Notes under the pieces: model-generated
Told to the model about the DNA's origin: nothing
Database searches by the model: none
Seen by the model: the letters and a program-made list of their open reading frames with translations, nothing else
Made by a program: the position numbers and the translations under genes
Assembly (NCBI GenBank): GCA_965230045.1
Contig: OZ245940.1
Span: forward strand, 124,001-188,000
Direction: 5' to 3'
Origin: G963662905 sp965230045
GTDB lineage: Bacteria; Bacteroidota; Bacteroidia; Bacteroidales; WRLA01
DNA length: 64,000 nucleotides
Shown here: one piece after another, positions 40,901 to 48,315 of the stretch
Position numbering within the stretch: position 1 is the first letter of the stretch
Layout: each line of letters starts with the position of its first letter

Positions 40901-42898
40901 ACCTCCCACATTAAGTGCATAATTATTCACTATAGTAGAATTCACTACAGTTCCTGATGATGAAGTAAAAATAAAAGAACCACCTCCTTCAGCACTATTG
41001 TTCGCTACCAAACAACTACTAAATATAGGTGAAGCGTTTTCTACAAAAACAGCCCCACCACTACTAGCATCATTATTCAAAAACTCACAATTAATAAATT
41101 CTGGATTTCCTTCAAAAACTTTAACACCTCCATTATTAGCTGCAAAATTAGATTCAAAAACACATTTTTCAAAAATATTATCTCCAATACTATATACAGC
41201 CCCACCAGATCCTGCCGTATTGTCATACATATGACAATTATTCACAAAAGATGACAAACCGTCTAAACAATTTATAAAAATGGCTCCACCACCACTTATT
41301 GCATAATTATTGAACATTTCTGTATTTAAAAGATTTATATGATGAAAAGCACTAAAGACCCCACCACCATTATGACCTTCATTATCATTAATTTTGCAAT
41401 AATCCAATACGATTTTACCATATTTATATGAATACAAACCACTACTTTGGCTATATTGTACCTGCGTATAATCAAAAAAGGACGTATCATTGTCTACCAT
41501 TCTATCAAGATAGTCATCATGATAATCTATCCCTTCCCAACCATCTGTTTGATTAACTGCAGTAAAGGTTACATAATTAGATTCTGTTCCATTAGACAAA
41601 ACTCTTCCCCAAACTCTCATACTAGATCCTTGAGAAAAATTAACTGTTGTCCCTGCACTTATAGTAAGCGTTACAGCATCTGGCACATTGATACTATTTA
41701 CATTCATAGTTCCTGACCATGTAAGATCAGAAGTTAATGTCGACCCATCATTTGGAGCCAATCCAATCATCGCCATTTGATATCCATTAAAATTTTGACC
41801 ACCTGGATTTATTGCATCAAGTGAAAAATAACCATTATAATCCCCATCCCAACCCCAGTTGAAATGAAAAAAATCACTATTGTCGTAGCCATCACAAACC
41901 CAAGCATGTCCACTAGAACCAGATCCTCGATAATAAACAACGCGTCCATCATCCAGTTCTGTTTTCAATAGATTGGTCCATTCAGCATCAGTATATTGTT
42001 CTCGAATAACCCATTTGGCACTAGCTGCCATGGGCAAATAATTTTGCAAAATAGCCAATTGTGGATAATCACCATGTATATAAGTTCCTCCATTGGTACT
42101 AAGCATTACACCAGTACCAGAAGCACCCCACATAGAACGACAACCCACAGCTGCATGATAAGTCAAAGTAGCAATTTCACCAGCTCCAGGATCACCAATA
42201 TCCCCAATTGAATTAGGCATAGATGCCATATCATATACAGTATTACCAAAATCTGCAGAAGTTGTAGGATAGGATTGCCAAGCATAACTATAACTACCAA
42301 CGCCTTGATAATTAGACATACCACTATAATTATAGTGTAATATCTGTGCCAAAGCTGTAGCTACACATCCTGCCCAGGCTTTTCCGCCTGGACCTCCAGA
42401 AGCATCTGGACAATAAGCATTATAAGGCCATCCTTGACCCCATGTAGTAGTCAGCAAAGGGTCAACGGAAGTCATTCCTTTTTGTGGGAGGGGCGTTTTG
42501 CCGTTCAAAAGCGCGTCCCACTGCTTTTTCACTGCTTCGGTTTGTATATCGTTTATCGAAACCAGGCTATCAATCTGGCGGTCGTAGGCGCGGAGCAGCC
42601 CAAAAACATTTTCTGCGTATTGCTCGTGCTTAGAAGACGGGTTGATAAAGGCGTTTTCGGTGCTGTAGCCCAAAACGGGCTTGACCGCATCCTGTGTTGC
42701 AACTATAACAAAAGAATGGCTGTTGCCAAAAACATGGAAATAATCTCCGGAATACACTATGGAGAGTTCGGTTTCCAGTCCTTTTTGTTTTAAAAAATTA
42801 AGGGCTGCCTCTTGTGCGTGCTTTTCACTTACTTTGGCGGCATGCATGCTGCCGGAAAGGAAAATAGCTGTTAAAAATATGAGTATGGCTTTCTTCAT
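37946..42898 (-). CDS. T9SS-secreted C10 (streptopain-like) cysteine protease with beta-helix and Ig domains
   Basis: 1650 residues. Signal peptide (KKAILIFLTAIFLSGSMHA), Spi-like inhibitory prodomain to about 150, then a C10 catalytic domain with Cys178 (KAWAGCVATALAQ) and His331 (SSGHAWVCDGYD). From about 400 to 770 is a right-handed beta-helix (repeats such as NNCHMYDNTAGSGGAVYS, POMP-like GGA turns), then an Ig domain, two tandem ~250-residue PKD/Ig blocks, another Ig domain and a type A sorting domain (SLYPNPGKGMFRLKT ... YMIRLQGQQ). Likely a surface protease. The part encoding roughly 155-765 is much more AT-rich than both ends. A 28-bp palindrome flanks the gene on each side. Confidence 0.9.
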   Translation of the reverse strand: MKKAILIFLTAIFLSGSMHAAKVSEKHAQEAALNFLKQKGLETELSIVYSGDYFHVFGNSHSFVIVATQDAVKPVLGYSTENAFINPSSKHEQYAENVFGLLRAYDRQIDSLVSINDIQTEAVKKQWDALLNGKTPLPQKGMTSVDPLLTTTWGQGWPYNAYCPDASGGPGGKAWAGCVATALAQILHYNYSGMSNYQGVGSYSYAWQSYPTTSADFGNTVYDMASMPNSIGDIGDPGAGEIATLTYHAAVGCRSMWGASGTGVMLSTNGGTYIHGDYPQLAILQNYLPMAASAKWVIREQYTDAEWTNLLKTELDDGRVVYYRGSGSSGHAWVCDGYDNSDFFHFNWGWDGDYNGYFSLDAINPGGQNFNGYQMAMIGLAPNDGSTLTSDLTWSGTMNVNSINVPDAVTLTISAGTTVNFSQGSSMRVWGRVLSNGTESNYVTFTAVNQTDGWEGIDYHDDYLDRMVDNDTSFFDYTQVQYSQSSGLYSYKYGKIVLDYCKINDNEGHNGGGVFSAFHHINLLNTEMFNNYAISGGGAIFINCLDGLSSFVNNCHMYDNTAGSGGAVYSIGDNIFEKCVFESNFAANNGGVKVFEGNPEFINCEFLNNDASSGGAVFVENASPIFSSCLVANNSAEGGGSFIFTSSSGTVVNSTIVNNYALNVGGAANIIDSDPLFQNCIVYGNVAGNGNNFFLATTGADPDFLYSDVEGGVSAFGGPGAGAYYDGTYQNNIDENPLFVDPTAGAGASYDASVADFSLQGASPGVNAGDTTGVSALLPELDLAGNARIEGTIDMGAYEYGQPPVIINQPDSMSACASDNVIFYIEALYAEAYQWYKNSNILPNATSDSLLLNNVGQSDTGHYYCVVSNTHGTATSEIAALTVALPPETVIIFGPDQACQGDTVRFVADTLENLYENYQWGVSSGMEIVSAQGMFYVDVHIIDATSPGEISCYATNLCGNGPAGTHSLTVNPLPGAAGAITGDSDVCRGEEGLVYSVGPISNAADYNWQLPEGFSITAGANTPSITVSLSETAQSGNIIVYASNACGQGQSAQLAINVHFVTAEAGEDQTVNYGQSAQLDGATGGDGAIETLWTANNSGWTSTEEDPVTENLTATTEFTMQVSNDYGCQAEDETIVNVEGGALSVIAVCNPEEICTGESSLLSAQTSGGTGTYSYSWASDPPGFTSTEQGPQVYPEETTTYTVEVNDGNETVSDYTTVTVNPLPGDAGAIAGDSDVCRSEEGLIYSVGPISNAADYNWQLPEGFSITAGDNSPSITVSLSETAQSGAITVYATNACGQGQSSQLAVDVHYVTADAGEGQSINYGQSTQLNGSITGDGDINILWTASNSSWTSTQEDPVTENLEATTEFSLSVANNYGCHAEDAMIVNVVGGPLAVTALADPGEICKGANSQLRALSSGGTGNYSYNWSSEPSGFSSTEQDPLVSPTATTTYFVEVNDGNESVSSQTTVTVNAPPESPSKPGGPELIDLKQVISSDYSTNSPAGAESYHWQLEPATAGQLQANGNALTIQWDPGYRGYCYLSVATGNECGQSANSEALEIYVDYIDAITSPEGAKTSLYPNPGKGMFRLKTATGIKRVSVLDMNGSVLEERNVSIAPGTTYELNMQAYSKGMYMIRLQGQQEIQLLKLMIL
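38490..39989 (-). repeat. Tandem 750-bp duplication inside the C10 protease gene
   Basis: Two adjacent blocks (39240-39989 and 38490-39239) encode near-identical ~250-residue Ig/PKD pairs; both contain SNAADYNWQLPEGFSITAG. The repeated GGGTTGACCGT motif lies exactly 750 bases apart, so the reading frame is kept. Protein identity is about 75-80% by eye. Confidence 0.85.
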
Positions 42899-42937
42899 TT
42901 TTATAGTATTTGATGGTTAATGGGCAAACTCAGCTAA

Positions 42938-42965
42938 CGGATGGTTTTGAGGCCATCCGGTGGGC
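42938..42965. repeat. 28-bp palindromic repeat, copy 2
   Basis: Identical to 37911-37938. It lies 40 bases upstream of the C10 gene start, in its presumed leader region. Confidence 0.7.
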
Positions 42966-43010
42966 CCTAAAGTAAACAATTTTATTCATTATCAAAACAA
43001 GGAACGAAAA

Positions 43011-43037
43011 AAGGGACAGCCCCCATTGCTGTCCCTT
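43011..43037 (-). terminator. Terminator-like hairpin, minus strand
   Basis: AAGGGACAGC (43011-43020) pairs with GCTGTCCCTT (43028-43037). On the minus strand it is followed by a T-run. No annotated minus-strand gene ends here; the next upstream one already has a terminator at 43298-43344. The 42899-43297 gap otherwise holds a GTTTGCGTCGCAAAC palindrome near 43053. Confidence 0.55.
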
Positions 43038-43184
43038 ACCACAAGCGAAAAAACGTTTGCGTCGCAAACAAAACCAAAAACCAAATGCTCTTTTGTCGTC
43101 TATAAAACCAAGTCAAATGAGCAGTACTTTTTATTAATTATGCTGCAAATTACATCAGGGATTTTTTCTGTGCAAGCTTTTTTT

Positions 43185-43250
43185 GACTTATTGTATGAAC
43201 GGCCTGTTTTTCGTGATAAACGTGCTGTTTTTCATGATAAGCAAAAAAGA
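43185..43250. repeat. Segment shared with the region upstream of the FG-GAP gene
   Basis: Begins GACTTATTGTATGAAC, identical to 37073-37088, and continues with two degenerate units TTTTTCGTGATAAACG and TTTTTCATGATAAGC resembling those at 37090-37130. Confidence 0.45.
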
Positions 43251-43297
43251 GAAATCGAAAAACGGGTCAATTATACCCGAAAATTCATGGGGTTTTT

Positions 43298-43344
43298 AAA
43301 AAAAAGACCTTCAAGGTTTGAGAAACCTTGAAGGTCTTTTTTTC
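43298..43344. terminator. Bidirectional terminator at the end of the DUF3109 gene
   Basis: GACCTTCAAGGTTT pairs perfectly with AAACCTTGAAGGTC around GAG, flanked by A- and T-runs that extend the stem to about 22 bp. Confidence 0.85.
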
Positions 43345-43947
43345 TTAAAAATCCGTTTTCGCTTCCTGTTCTCTGCGCAGTCCTTCTTTTAAAAGTTCAT
43401 CGTACCAATCCTGTCCGTAATTGCGGATTAATGGTTCGCGCAGGAATTTATAGAGTGGCACGCCCAGTTTTTTACCGTTTTTCAGTGCTTTTTTACAAAT
43501 ATGCCATTTGTGGTAGTTCACGGCCTCATGCTCGCCAACCTGACTGATGCGCACCGGATACAAATGGCAGGACACCGGCTTTTTAAATTTATGGCTGAGC
43601 GTTATGGGGCACCCTTCTTCATAAGCTTTTTCAATGGCGCATTTCGCAATGCCGTCTTCATCATAAAAAACGTAGGCGCAATCGCGGTTGCCAATAAGGG
43701 GCGTAACAAAATTGCCATCCTCATCATAATCAAATGTGCCCGTGGTTTCAATGACTTCAATGCCTTCGGGCACCATATATTTCTTCACCTCATCGGTAAT
43801 ATCTTCCAGTATCCCGATTTCCTCTTCGAGCAATGGCGCTCCGGCATCGCCTTCTACGCAGCAGGCGCCCATGCATTTGTCCAGGTCGCATACGAAGTGG
43901 ATATCGAAAATGTCTTCAGAAATGATGGTTTTATCTATAATAAACAT
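43345..43947 (-). CDS. DUF3109 family Cys-rich protein
   Basis: 200 residues from ATG 43947; the upstream open frame (26 codons) lacks conservation cues. Cysteine clusters DLDKCMGACC, RDCAYVFYDEDGIAKC, YEEGCPITL, PVSCHLYPVR and KWHICKKA are the DUF3109 signature and resemble metal or Fe-S ligands of YkgJ-type zinc/iron-binding proteins. The function is unknown. It is transcribed alone and ended by a strong bidirectional terminator. Confidence 0.85.
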   Translation of the reverse strand: MFIIDKTIISEDIFDIHFVCDLDKCMGACCVEGDAGAPLLEEEIGILEDITDEVKKYMVPEGIEVIETTGTFDYDEDGNFVTPLIGNRDCAYVFYDEDGIAKCAIEKAYEEGCPITLSHKFKKPVSCHLYPVRISQVGEHEAVNYHKWHICKKALKNGKKLGVPLYKFLREPLIRNYGQDWYDELLKEGLRREQEAKTDF

Positions 43948-44023
43948 ATCGCAAATATTAAACGGCAAAATTAAAGGATTTTGTTGATAATAGGATGAAA
44001 GATGGAGCGGGTTTTGGCTTTCC

Positions 44024-44176
44024 ACTCATCCGATGACTTGGAGTCATCGGATGAGTGAGCCCTGCTGTTGCGATTAGTCATCCGATGAGTGCGTCAAACC
44101 GAAGGTCAAAGCCTTCCGATGACTTGGAGTCATCGGATGAGTGAGCCCAGCTGTTGCGTTAAGTCATCCGATGAGT
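44024..44176. repeat. Two tandem REP-like palindromic units
   Basis: Each unit has CCGATGACT-tgg-AGTCATCGG, then ATGAGTGAGCCC, GCTGTTGCG and a further GTCATCCGATGAGT that can pair with the first arm. The units are about 86 bases apart. They fill the gap between the DUF3109 gene and the next small gene. Confidence 0.75.
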
Positions 44177-44194
44177 AGGAATTGCTTAAATGCT

Positions 44195-44202
44195 TATCTT
44201 TG
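44195..44202 (+). promoter_or_regulatory. -7 box close to the 92-residue ORF
   Basis: TATCTTTG, an exact TAnnTTTG match, ends seven bases before ATG 44210. If used, the mRNA would be leaderless or nearly so. No -33 match was found. Confidence 0.4.
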
Positions 44203-44209
44203 AAACATT

Positions 44210-44488
44210 ATGATGGGATTTACACAGGCAGAAGAAGAATATTTCGCAAAGCGCGATAAAGAAACTGAAGGTTTAAAGAAATGCCAGAGCTATCTGATAC
44301 CGGAACAGCTTTTTCAAAAGGGCTGCACGTTCGTGCGCTATGAAGAGCTGACGGAAAGGGCAACTGCTTATCAGTTTCAGGTTTATGAAAAGGATGGAAA
44401 GAAAATTGTGTATATCGAGGCTTATGTGGATATGGAAGGGGGGATGTATTACCAGCAGCTCTATACAGAAAATGGCGAAATGCCGTGA
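44210..44488 (+). CDS. Small soluble protein of unknown function
   Basis: 92 residues, charged, no signal peptide or membrane span. The sequence (MGFTQAEEEYFAKRD..., YQFQVYEKDGKKIVYIEAYV) alternates polar and hydrophobic residues like a small alpha/beta domain. No family was recognised. ATGs at 44210 and 44213 are equally possible starts. A good -7 box and protein-like composition support it as real. It precedes tadA by 59 bases on the same strand. Confidence 0.6.
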   Translation: MMGFTQAEEEYFAKRDKETEGLKKCQSYLIPEQLFQKGCTFVRYEELTERATAYQFQVYEKDGKKIVYIEAYVDMEGGMYYQQLYTENGEMP

Positions 44489-44526
44489 ATTTGTCATAAT
44501 CTCAAGCCCGGCTTCCGGGATGTCGC

Positions 44527-44534
44527 TACCTTTG
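44527..44534 (+). promoter_or_regulatory. -7 box for tadA
   Basis: TACCTTTG, an exact TAnnTTTG match, 14 bases before ATG 44548. A CCCGG-ctt-CCGGG hairpin lies just upstream, so the region may be both terminator and promoter. Confidence 0.45.
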
Positions 44535-44547
44535 CAAAAAAAGAATT

Positions 44548-44994
44548 ATGGAATTAAGTATTTTCAGTGACGGTCATTTTATGCGGGAAGCACTGCGGCA
44601 GGCCGAAAAAGCTTTTGAGCTGGGCGAGATCCCGGTAGGCGCAGTGATTGTATGCGATCAGCGCATCATTGCCCGTGCGCATAATTTCACCGAGCGCCTC
44701 AATGATGTTACTGCCCATGCCGAAATGCAGGCGTTTACAGCTGCAGCCGATTTTTTGGGTGGAAAATACCTGAACGACTGCACTTTATATGTTACCCTCG
44801 AACCTTGTGTGATGTGTGCCGGCGCCAGCTACTGGACGCAGATCGGACGCGTGGTTTATGGCGCGTCGGATCCGAAACGTGGTTTTTCGCGCCTGAACGA
44901 AAATTTGCTGCATCCCAAAACGGAAGTGCTTGCCGGCGTGCTTGAAAATGAATGCTCCGCTTTGCTCAAAGAATTTTTTGCGAAGAAGCGATAA
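44548..44994 (+). CDS. tadA: tRNA-specific adenosine deaminase
   Basis: 148 residues. Converts A34 to inosine in tRNA-Arg(ACG). Zinc-dependent cytidine-deaminase fold: His and catalytic Glu in VTAHAEMQAF, the two zinc cysteines in LEPCVMCAGA, and the N-terminal MREALRQAEKAFELGEIPVG helix. Length and the IGRVVYGASDPKRG strand are typical. A terminator follows at once; convergent with the HlyD-type gene. Confidence 0.93.
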   Translation: MELSIFSDGHFMREALRQAEKAFELGEIPVGAVIVCDQRIIARAHNFTERLNDVTAHAEMQAFTAAADFLGGKYLNDCTLYVTLEPCVMCAGASYWTQIGRVVYGASDPKRGFSRLNENLLHPKTEVLAGVLENECSALLKEFFAKKR

Positions 44995-45024
44995 AAAAAA
45001 GGCAGCCCACAAAAAGCTGCCTTT
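44993..45024. terminator. Bidirectional terminator between tadA and the HlyD-type gene
   Basis: AAAGGCAGC pairs with GCTGCCTTT, flanked by an A-run on the left; it serves the convergent genes on both sides. Confidence 0.8.
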
Positions 45025-45044
45025 CAAAATCGTTTTATTGGTTT

Positions 45045-46403
45045 TTATTTCTCATCATCATCCTTATAAAGCTCTTCCTTGTCCACAACTTTTACTTCGG
45101 TATCGTTTTCCAGTTTGCGGGCAATGGCGTTGTAAGGGCCGGTAACTACTTCATCGCCTTCTTTGATTCCGCTGGTAATTTCAATATAGCGGTCGTCCTG
45201 TATTCCGGTAGTCACTTCTTTCATGATGACTTTATTCTCCTCAATTACGAAAACATATTCCTTGAAGTCATCCGCTTCAGTGCTTTCGTCATCATCATCT
45301 TTTTTGTTGGGATTATGTCCCATAGCTTTACGTTCTTTTTGAATGGCGGTATCGAGGCGTGCGGTAACACTCTGAATAGGCACGGTTAGAATATCTCCGG
45401 CACGGGTCGTTTGGATATCTACTGTTGTGGACATTCCCGGGCGGAAGGGGCTGTACGAAGCCGGTTTTCCCAATGTAAGATCGGCATATGATGAAGGAAG
45501 CAGGCGGATTTTCACTGCAAAATTGGTTACCTGGTCCACGCTTACGCTGTTGAGGTTACTGGCCGATGTGGCGATTTCGCTTACCAAACCCTTGAATTTA
45601 CGATTGAGGTAGGCATCCACTTCGATGAGGGCTGTATCGTTGAGGTTTACGCGCACAATATCGTTTTCGTTCACATCCACATTGGCTTCCATTTTATCGA
45701 GATTGGCAATGCGCATGATTTCCGTACCGATACTAAACTGCGATGCTCCCGAAACGCGCTCGCCCTGTTCCACGCTCAGCTGCGAAACGGTACCCGAAGC
45801 CGGGCTGTAAATAGCGGTTTTGTCCAGGTCTTCTTTGGCTTGTTTCAAAGAAGCTTCGGCATTGCTTACCTGGAATTTCGATGCCAATACGCTTTGTTCT
45901 GCTGCATCCATATCGGCTTTTGCCATTTCGTAATTTGCGGTAGCCTGTTCAAAATCGGCATCAGAAATCACTTCTTCTTCAAAAAGTTTCTGGTTACGCT
46001 CAAAACTGAGCTTATCGTTCAGAAATTTTGCCTTAGCCTGCGCCAAACGTGCTTTTGCATTGGCGAGATTAGCCTTTTGTGTATTGAGGTTGGCCATTCT
46101 TTGCTCATAAACGCTCACATAAATTTCCGGGTCAATTTTGGCCAGCAGATCACCTTTGGTAACCTGATCGCCTTCTTTTACGAGCAGTTCCACAACCTCG
46201 CCCGAAATGTATGGCGTGATTTTAATATCTTTCTCGGGCTGTATTTTCCCGTTGGCCGAAACGGTTTCAATAAGGCTTCTTTTACTGGCTTTCTCGGCAA
46301 TTACTTTTAGTTCCCGTCCGTCTTTTTTCTTCACCACGGCAACTACAATCAGGATGATGAGCAAAGCGCCAAGTCCGATAAACAGGAATTTATTCTTTTT
46401 CAT
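45045..46403 (-). CDS. HlyD/MacA-type periplasmic adaptor subunit
   Basis: 452 residues. One N-terminal membrane anchor (KFLFIGLGALLIILIVVAVV), biotinyl-lipoyl half-motifs (ISGEVVELLVKEGDQVTKGD and SPASGTVSQLSVEQGERV), a long coiled-coil hairpin between them (residues ~110-205), beta-barrel and membrane-proximal domains, and an acidic tail. Such adaptors bridge an inner-membrane ABC or RND pump to a TolC channel. It follows the TolC-like gene by 216 bases with a terminator between. No permease or ATPase gene follows; the next gene is convergent tadA. Confidence 0.9.
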   Translation of the reverse strand: MKKNKFLFIGLGALLIILIVVAVVKKKDGRELKVIAEKASKRSLIETVSANGKIQPEKDIKITPYISGEVVELLVKEGDQVTKGDLLAKIDPEIYVSVYEQRMANLNTQKANLANAKARLAQAKAKFLNDKLSFERNQKLFEEEVISDADFEQATANYEMAKADMDAAEQSVLASKFQVSNAEASLKQAKEDLDKTAIYSPASGTVSQLSVEQGERVSGASQFSIGTEIMRIANLDKMEANVDVNENDIVRVNLNDTALIEVDAYLNRKFKGLVSEIATSASNLNSVSVDQVTNFAVKIRLLPSSYADLTLGKPASYSPFRPGMSTTVDIQTTRAGDILTVPIQSVTARLDTAIQKERKAMGHNPNKKDDDDESTEADDFKEYVFVIEENKVIMKEVTTGIQDDRYIEITSGIKEGDEVVTGPYNAIARKLENDTEVKVVDKEELYKDDDEK

Positions 46404-46575
46404 GCTGTTATTGTTTGGTCAGATGTTTTTGCGGGTCAAATTTTTTGCTGGTACATATTCAACTCCCGGTAAAAACAAAAGGTTAATGGTTTTATTGTTC
46501 AAATATTTAGTTAAACACAAAAACAGGGAAAAACCCTGCATGATCTCAAAGATACAATTTAAAAGAACGTGAAAT

Positions 46576-46607
46576 CTAAAAAGCCGGAAGATTTCTGCTC
46601 CCGGCTT
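46576..46607 (-). terminator. Terminator after the TolC-like gene
   Basis: On the minus strand AAGCCGG (46601-46607) pairs with CCGGCTT (46581-46587), followed by TTTTAGATTT. It may partly separate the TolC-like and HlyD-type messages. Confidence 0.6.
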
Positions 46608-46619
46608 CATCAATTCAAA

Positions 46620-48083
46620 TTAGTTACCTTCTTTTAGTGATAATGGTATGCCCATATAGAAATCGAGTATTTTGGTACGGAAAACGAAATCATATTTTGC
46701 CTGCAGAAGCTCTGCTTCGGCTCGGGTCAGTTCTTTTTTCATTTCGGTATATTCCACTGTATTGATCATGCCCACATTGAGCTTTTGCTCGGCATAATTG
46801 AAGCTCTCCTGCGAAGCAACCACTTTTTTCTCGGCAGAATAATATTTTTTGTACGCGGCAATTGCATCGGCTTCGGCCTGCTGGATGATTTTATTCAAAT
46901 CGTTTTTGGTTTGCTCCAGCGCCAGTTCTGCATCGGCTTTTTGGATTTTGGCACGGGATACATTGGTTCGGGCCTGCAATCCGTTAAAAATCGGGATGCT
47001 CAAATAAAATCCCAAAGTTTGGTTGTTGTTGTCTTTGATCTGATCACCAAACGATTTGGTTTCATAATCATAATCATAGGTGTAGCCCATAACGGTATCT
47101 AATGTGTTTTGTACAAAACCAATGGGCATGGTTTTTATTTGTGGGTTGACCGCCTCTTTTGCCGCACCACTATAACCTGTTCCCCAGCTTCCATAAAGGC
47201 TGAGCGAAGGATAATAGGTTCCGCGTGCTATTTTCATCTGAACCAGCGCTTCATCAACGCCGGCTTCTGCTGCTTTAATTTCCGGACGGTTTTTAACCGC
47301 ATACTCATAAACAGCTGTGGCCGATGTGGCATTCACTTCTGCTTCAATGTCCACTTCGGGCTGGTCGATTTCAAAATATGCTTCATTGTTCAAATCAAGC
47401 AATTGGGCAAGGGTCAGCATACTGATTTGCAGGTTGTTTTCTGCCTCAACTACATTCAGCTCTTCAGCTGCGGCCTGTGCCTGGATATTGTATAAATCGC
47501 CCTTGGCCAATGTACCTGCCTGCACAAGTTTTTGGGTGCGTTCTACCTGAAGCTGGGTTGTTTGCAATTGCGCCTGTGTGGTGCGCACCAGCTCGCGGTA
47601 AAACAGCACCTGCAGGTAATAAGTCGTGATGTTCAGGCTTACGTCATCCACCATTTTATCAACATTATATTGACTGATCTGCAATTGCAGCTGGCGTTGC
47701 TTTAGCGTATTCAATTTTTGAAAGCCATTGAACAAATCCAGACGTGTAGAAATCGAAAAGTCATTGGACTGAACGGAAGTAGAAGCAAACTGGTTGGTAT
47801 ATCGGTCAATCGTTTGCCCCCAGTTGATGATAGAGTTGGCAGAAGCATTGAGTGTTGGTGCAAAACTATATTTGCTTTCGGAGAGGTTTTTTTCTGCCAG
47901 ATCAATATTAAGGCGCTGTCGCTTGATGCTGATATTGTTTTCTTTGGCGTAGTTAATGCAGGCTTCCAAAGACCAGGGTTCCTGCTCATCGCCGGGAGCT
48001 GTTTGTGCAAAACCGGCAGTTGCAATCAGAATCGCCATTACAAAAACGATTATTTTCTTTCGGTAGATGAGGCTACGTTTCAT
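46620..48083 (-). CDS. TolC-family outer-membrane efflux protein
   Basis: 487 residues from ATG 48083; an earlier ATG adds 11 residues before the signal peptide. Signal peptide (KKIIVFVMAILIATAGFAQ) then two structural repeats of the TolC/OEP fold: WSLEACINYAKENNISIKRQ opening helix, NRPEIKAAEAGVDEALVQMK at the repeat junction, and long amphipathic helices (ERTQKLVQAGTLAKGDLYNI; EQKLNVGMINTVEYTEMKKE). Forms a trimeric channel across the outer membrane. Paired with the HlyD-type adaptor. Confidence 0.92.
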   Translation of the reverse strand: MKRSLIYRKKIIVFVMAILIATAGFAQTAPGDEQEPWSLEACINYAKENNISIKRQRLNIDLAEKNLSESKYSFAPTLNASANSIINWGQTIDRYTNQFASTSVQSNDFSISTRLDLFNGFQKLNTLKQRQLQLQISQYNVDKMVDDVSLNITTYYLQVLFYRELVRTTQAQLQTTQLQVERTQKLVQAGTLAKGDLYNIQAQAAAEELNVVEAENNLQISMLTLAQLLDLNNEAYFEIDQPEVDIEAEVNATSATAVYEYAVKNRPEIKAAEAGVDEALVQMKIARGTYYPSLSLYGSWGTGYSGAAKEAVNPQIKTMPIGFVQNTLDTVMGYTYDYDYETKSFGDQIKDNNNQTLGFYLSIPIFNGLQARTNVSRAKIQKADAELALEQTKNDLNKIIQQAEADAIAAYKKYYSAEKKVVASQESFNYAEQKLNVGMINTVEYTEMKKELTRAEAELLQAKYDFVFRTKILDFYMGIPLSLKEGN

Positions 48084-48284
48084 TATGGAATATTTTGTTT
48101 GATCATTCATTGGCACATTGCTCTGCTAAAAACATGCCACGATTATATACTATTGTTTTTCAACTGATTATAATCACGCATAAAAGTAAGCATTTTTTTG
48201 CTGTGTACGTTGGATAACATGGACTGTCCGTAAACGTACACCGGAAGAATTTCAGGAAATCCGCTGGCAAACAGGAGTATTTGC

Positions 48285-48292
48285 TAATTTTG
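48285..48292 (+). promoter_or_regulatory. -7 box for the M1 aminopeptidase gene
   Basis: TAATTTTG, an exact TAnnTTTG match, 23 bases before ATG 48316; no clear -33 element. Confidence 0.4.
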
Positions 48293-48315
48293 TGGCTGAA
48301 CATAAAATCATCGAC

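Noticed and set aside
42960..43331. 123-codon ORF
   Set aside because: Runs through the hairpins and repeats upstream of the C10 gene; Lys/Thr/Ser-rich noise.
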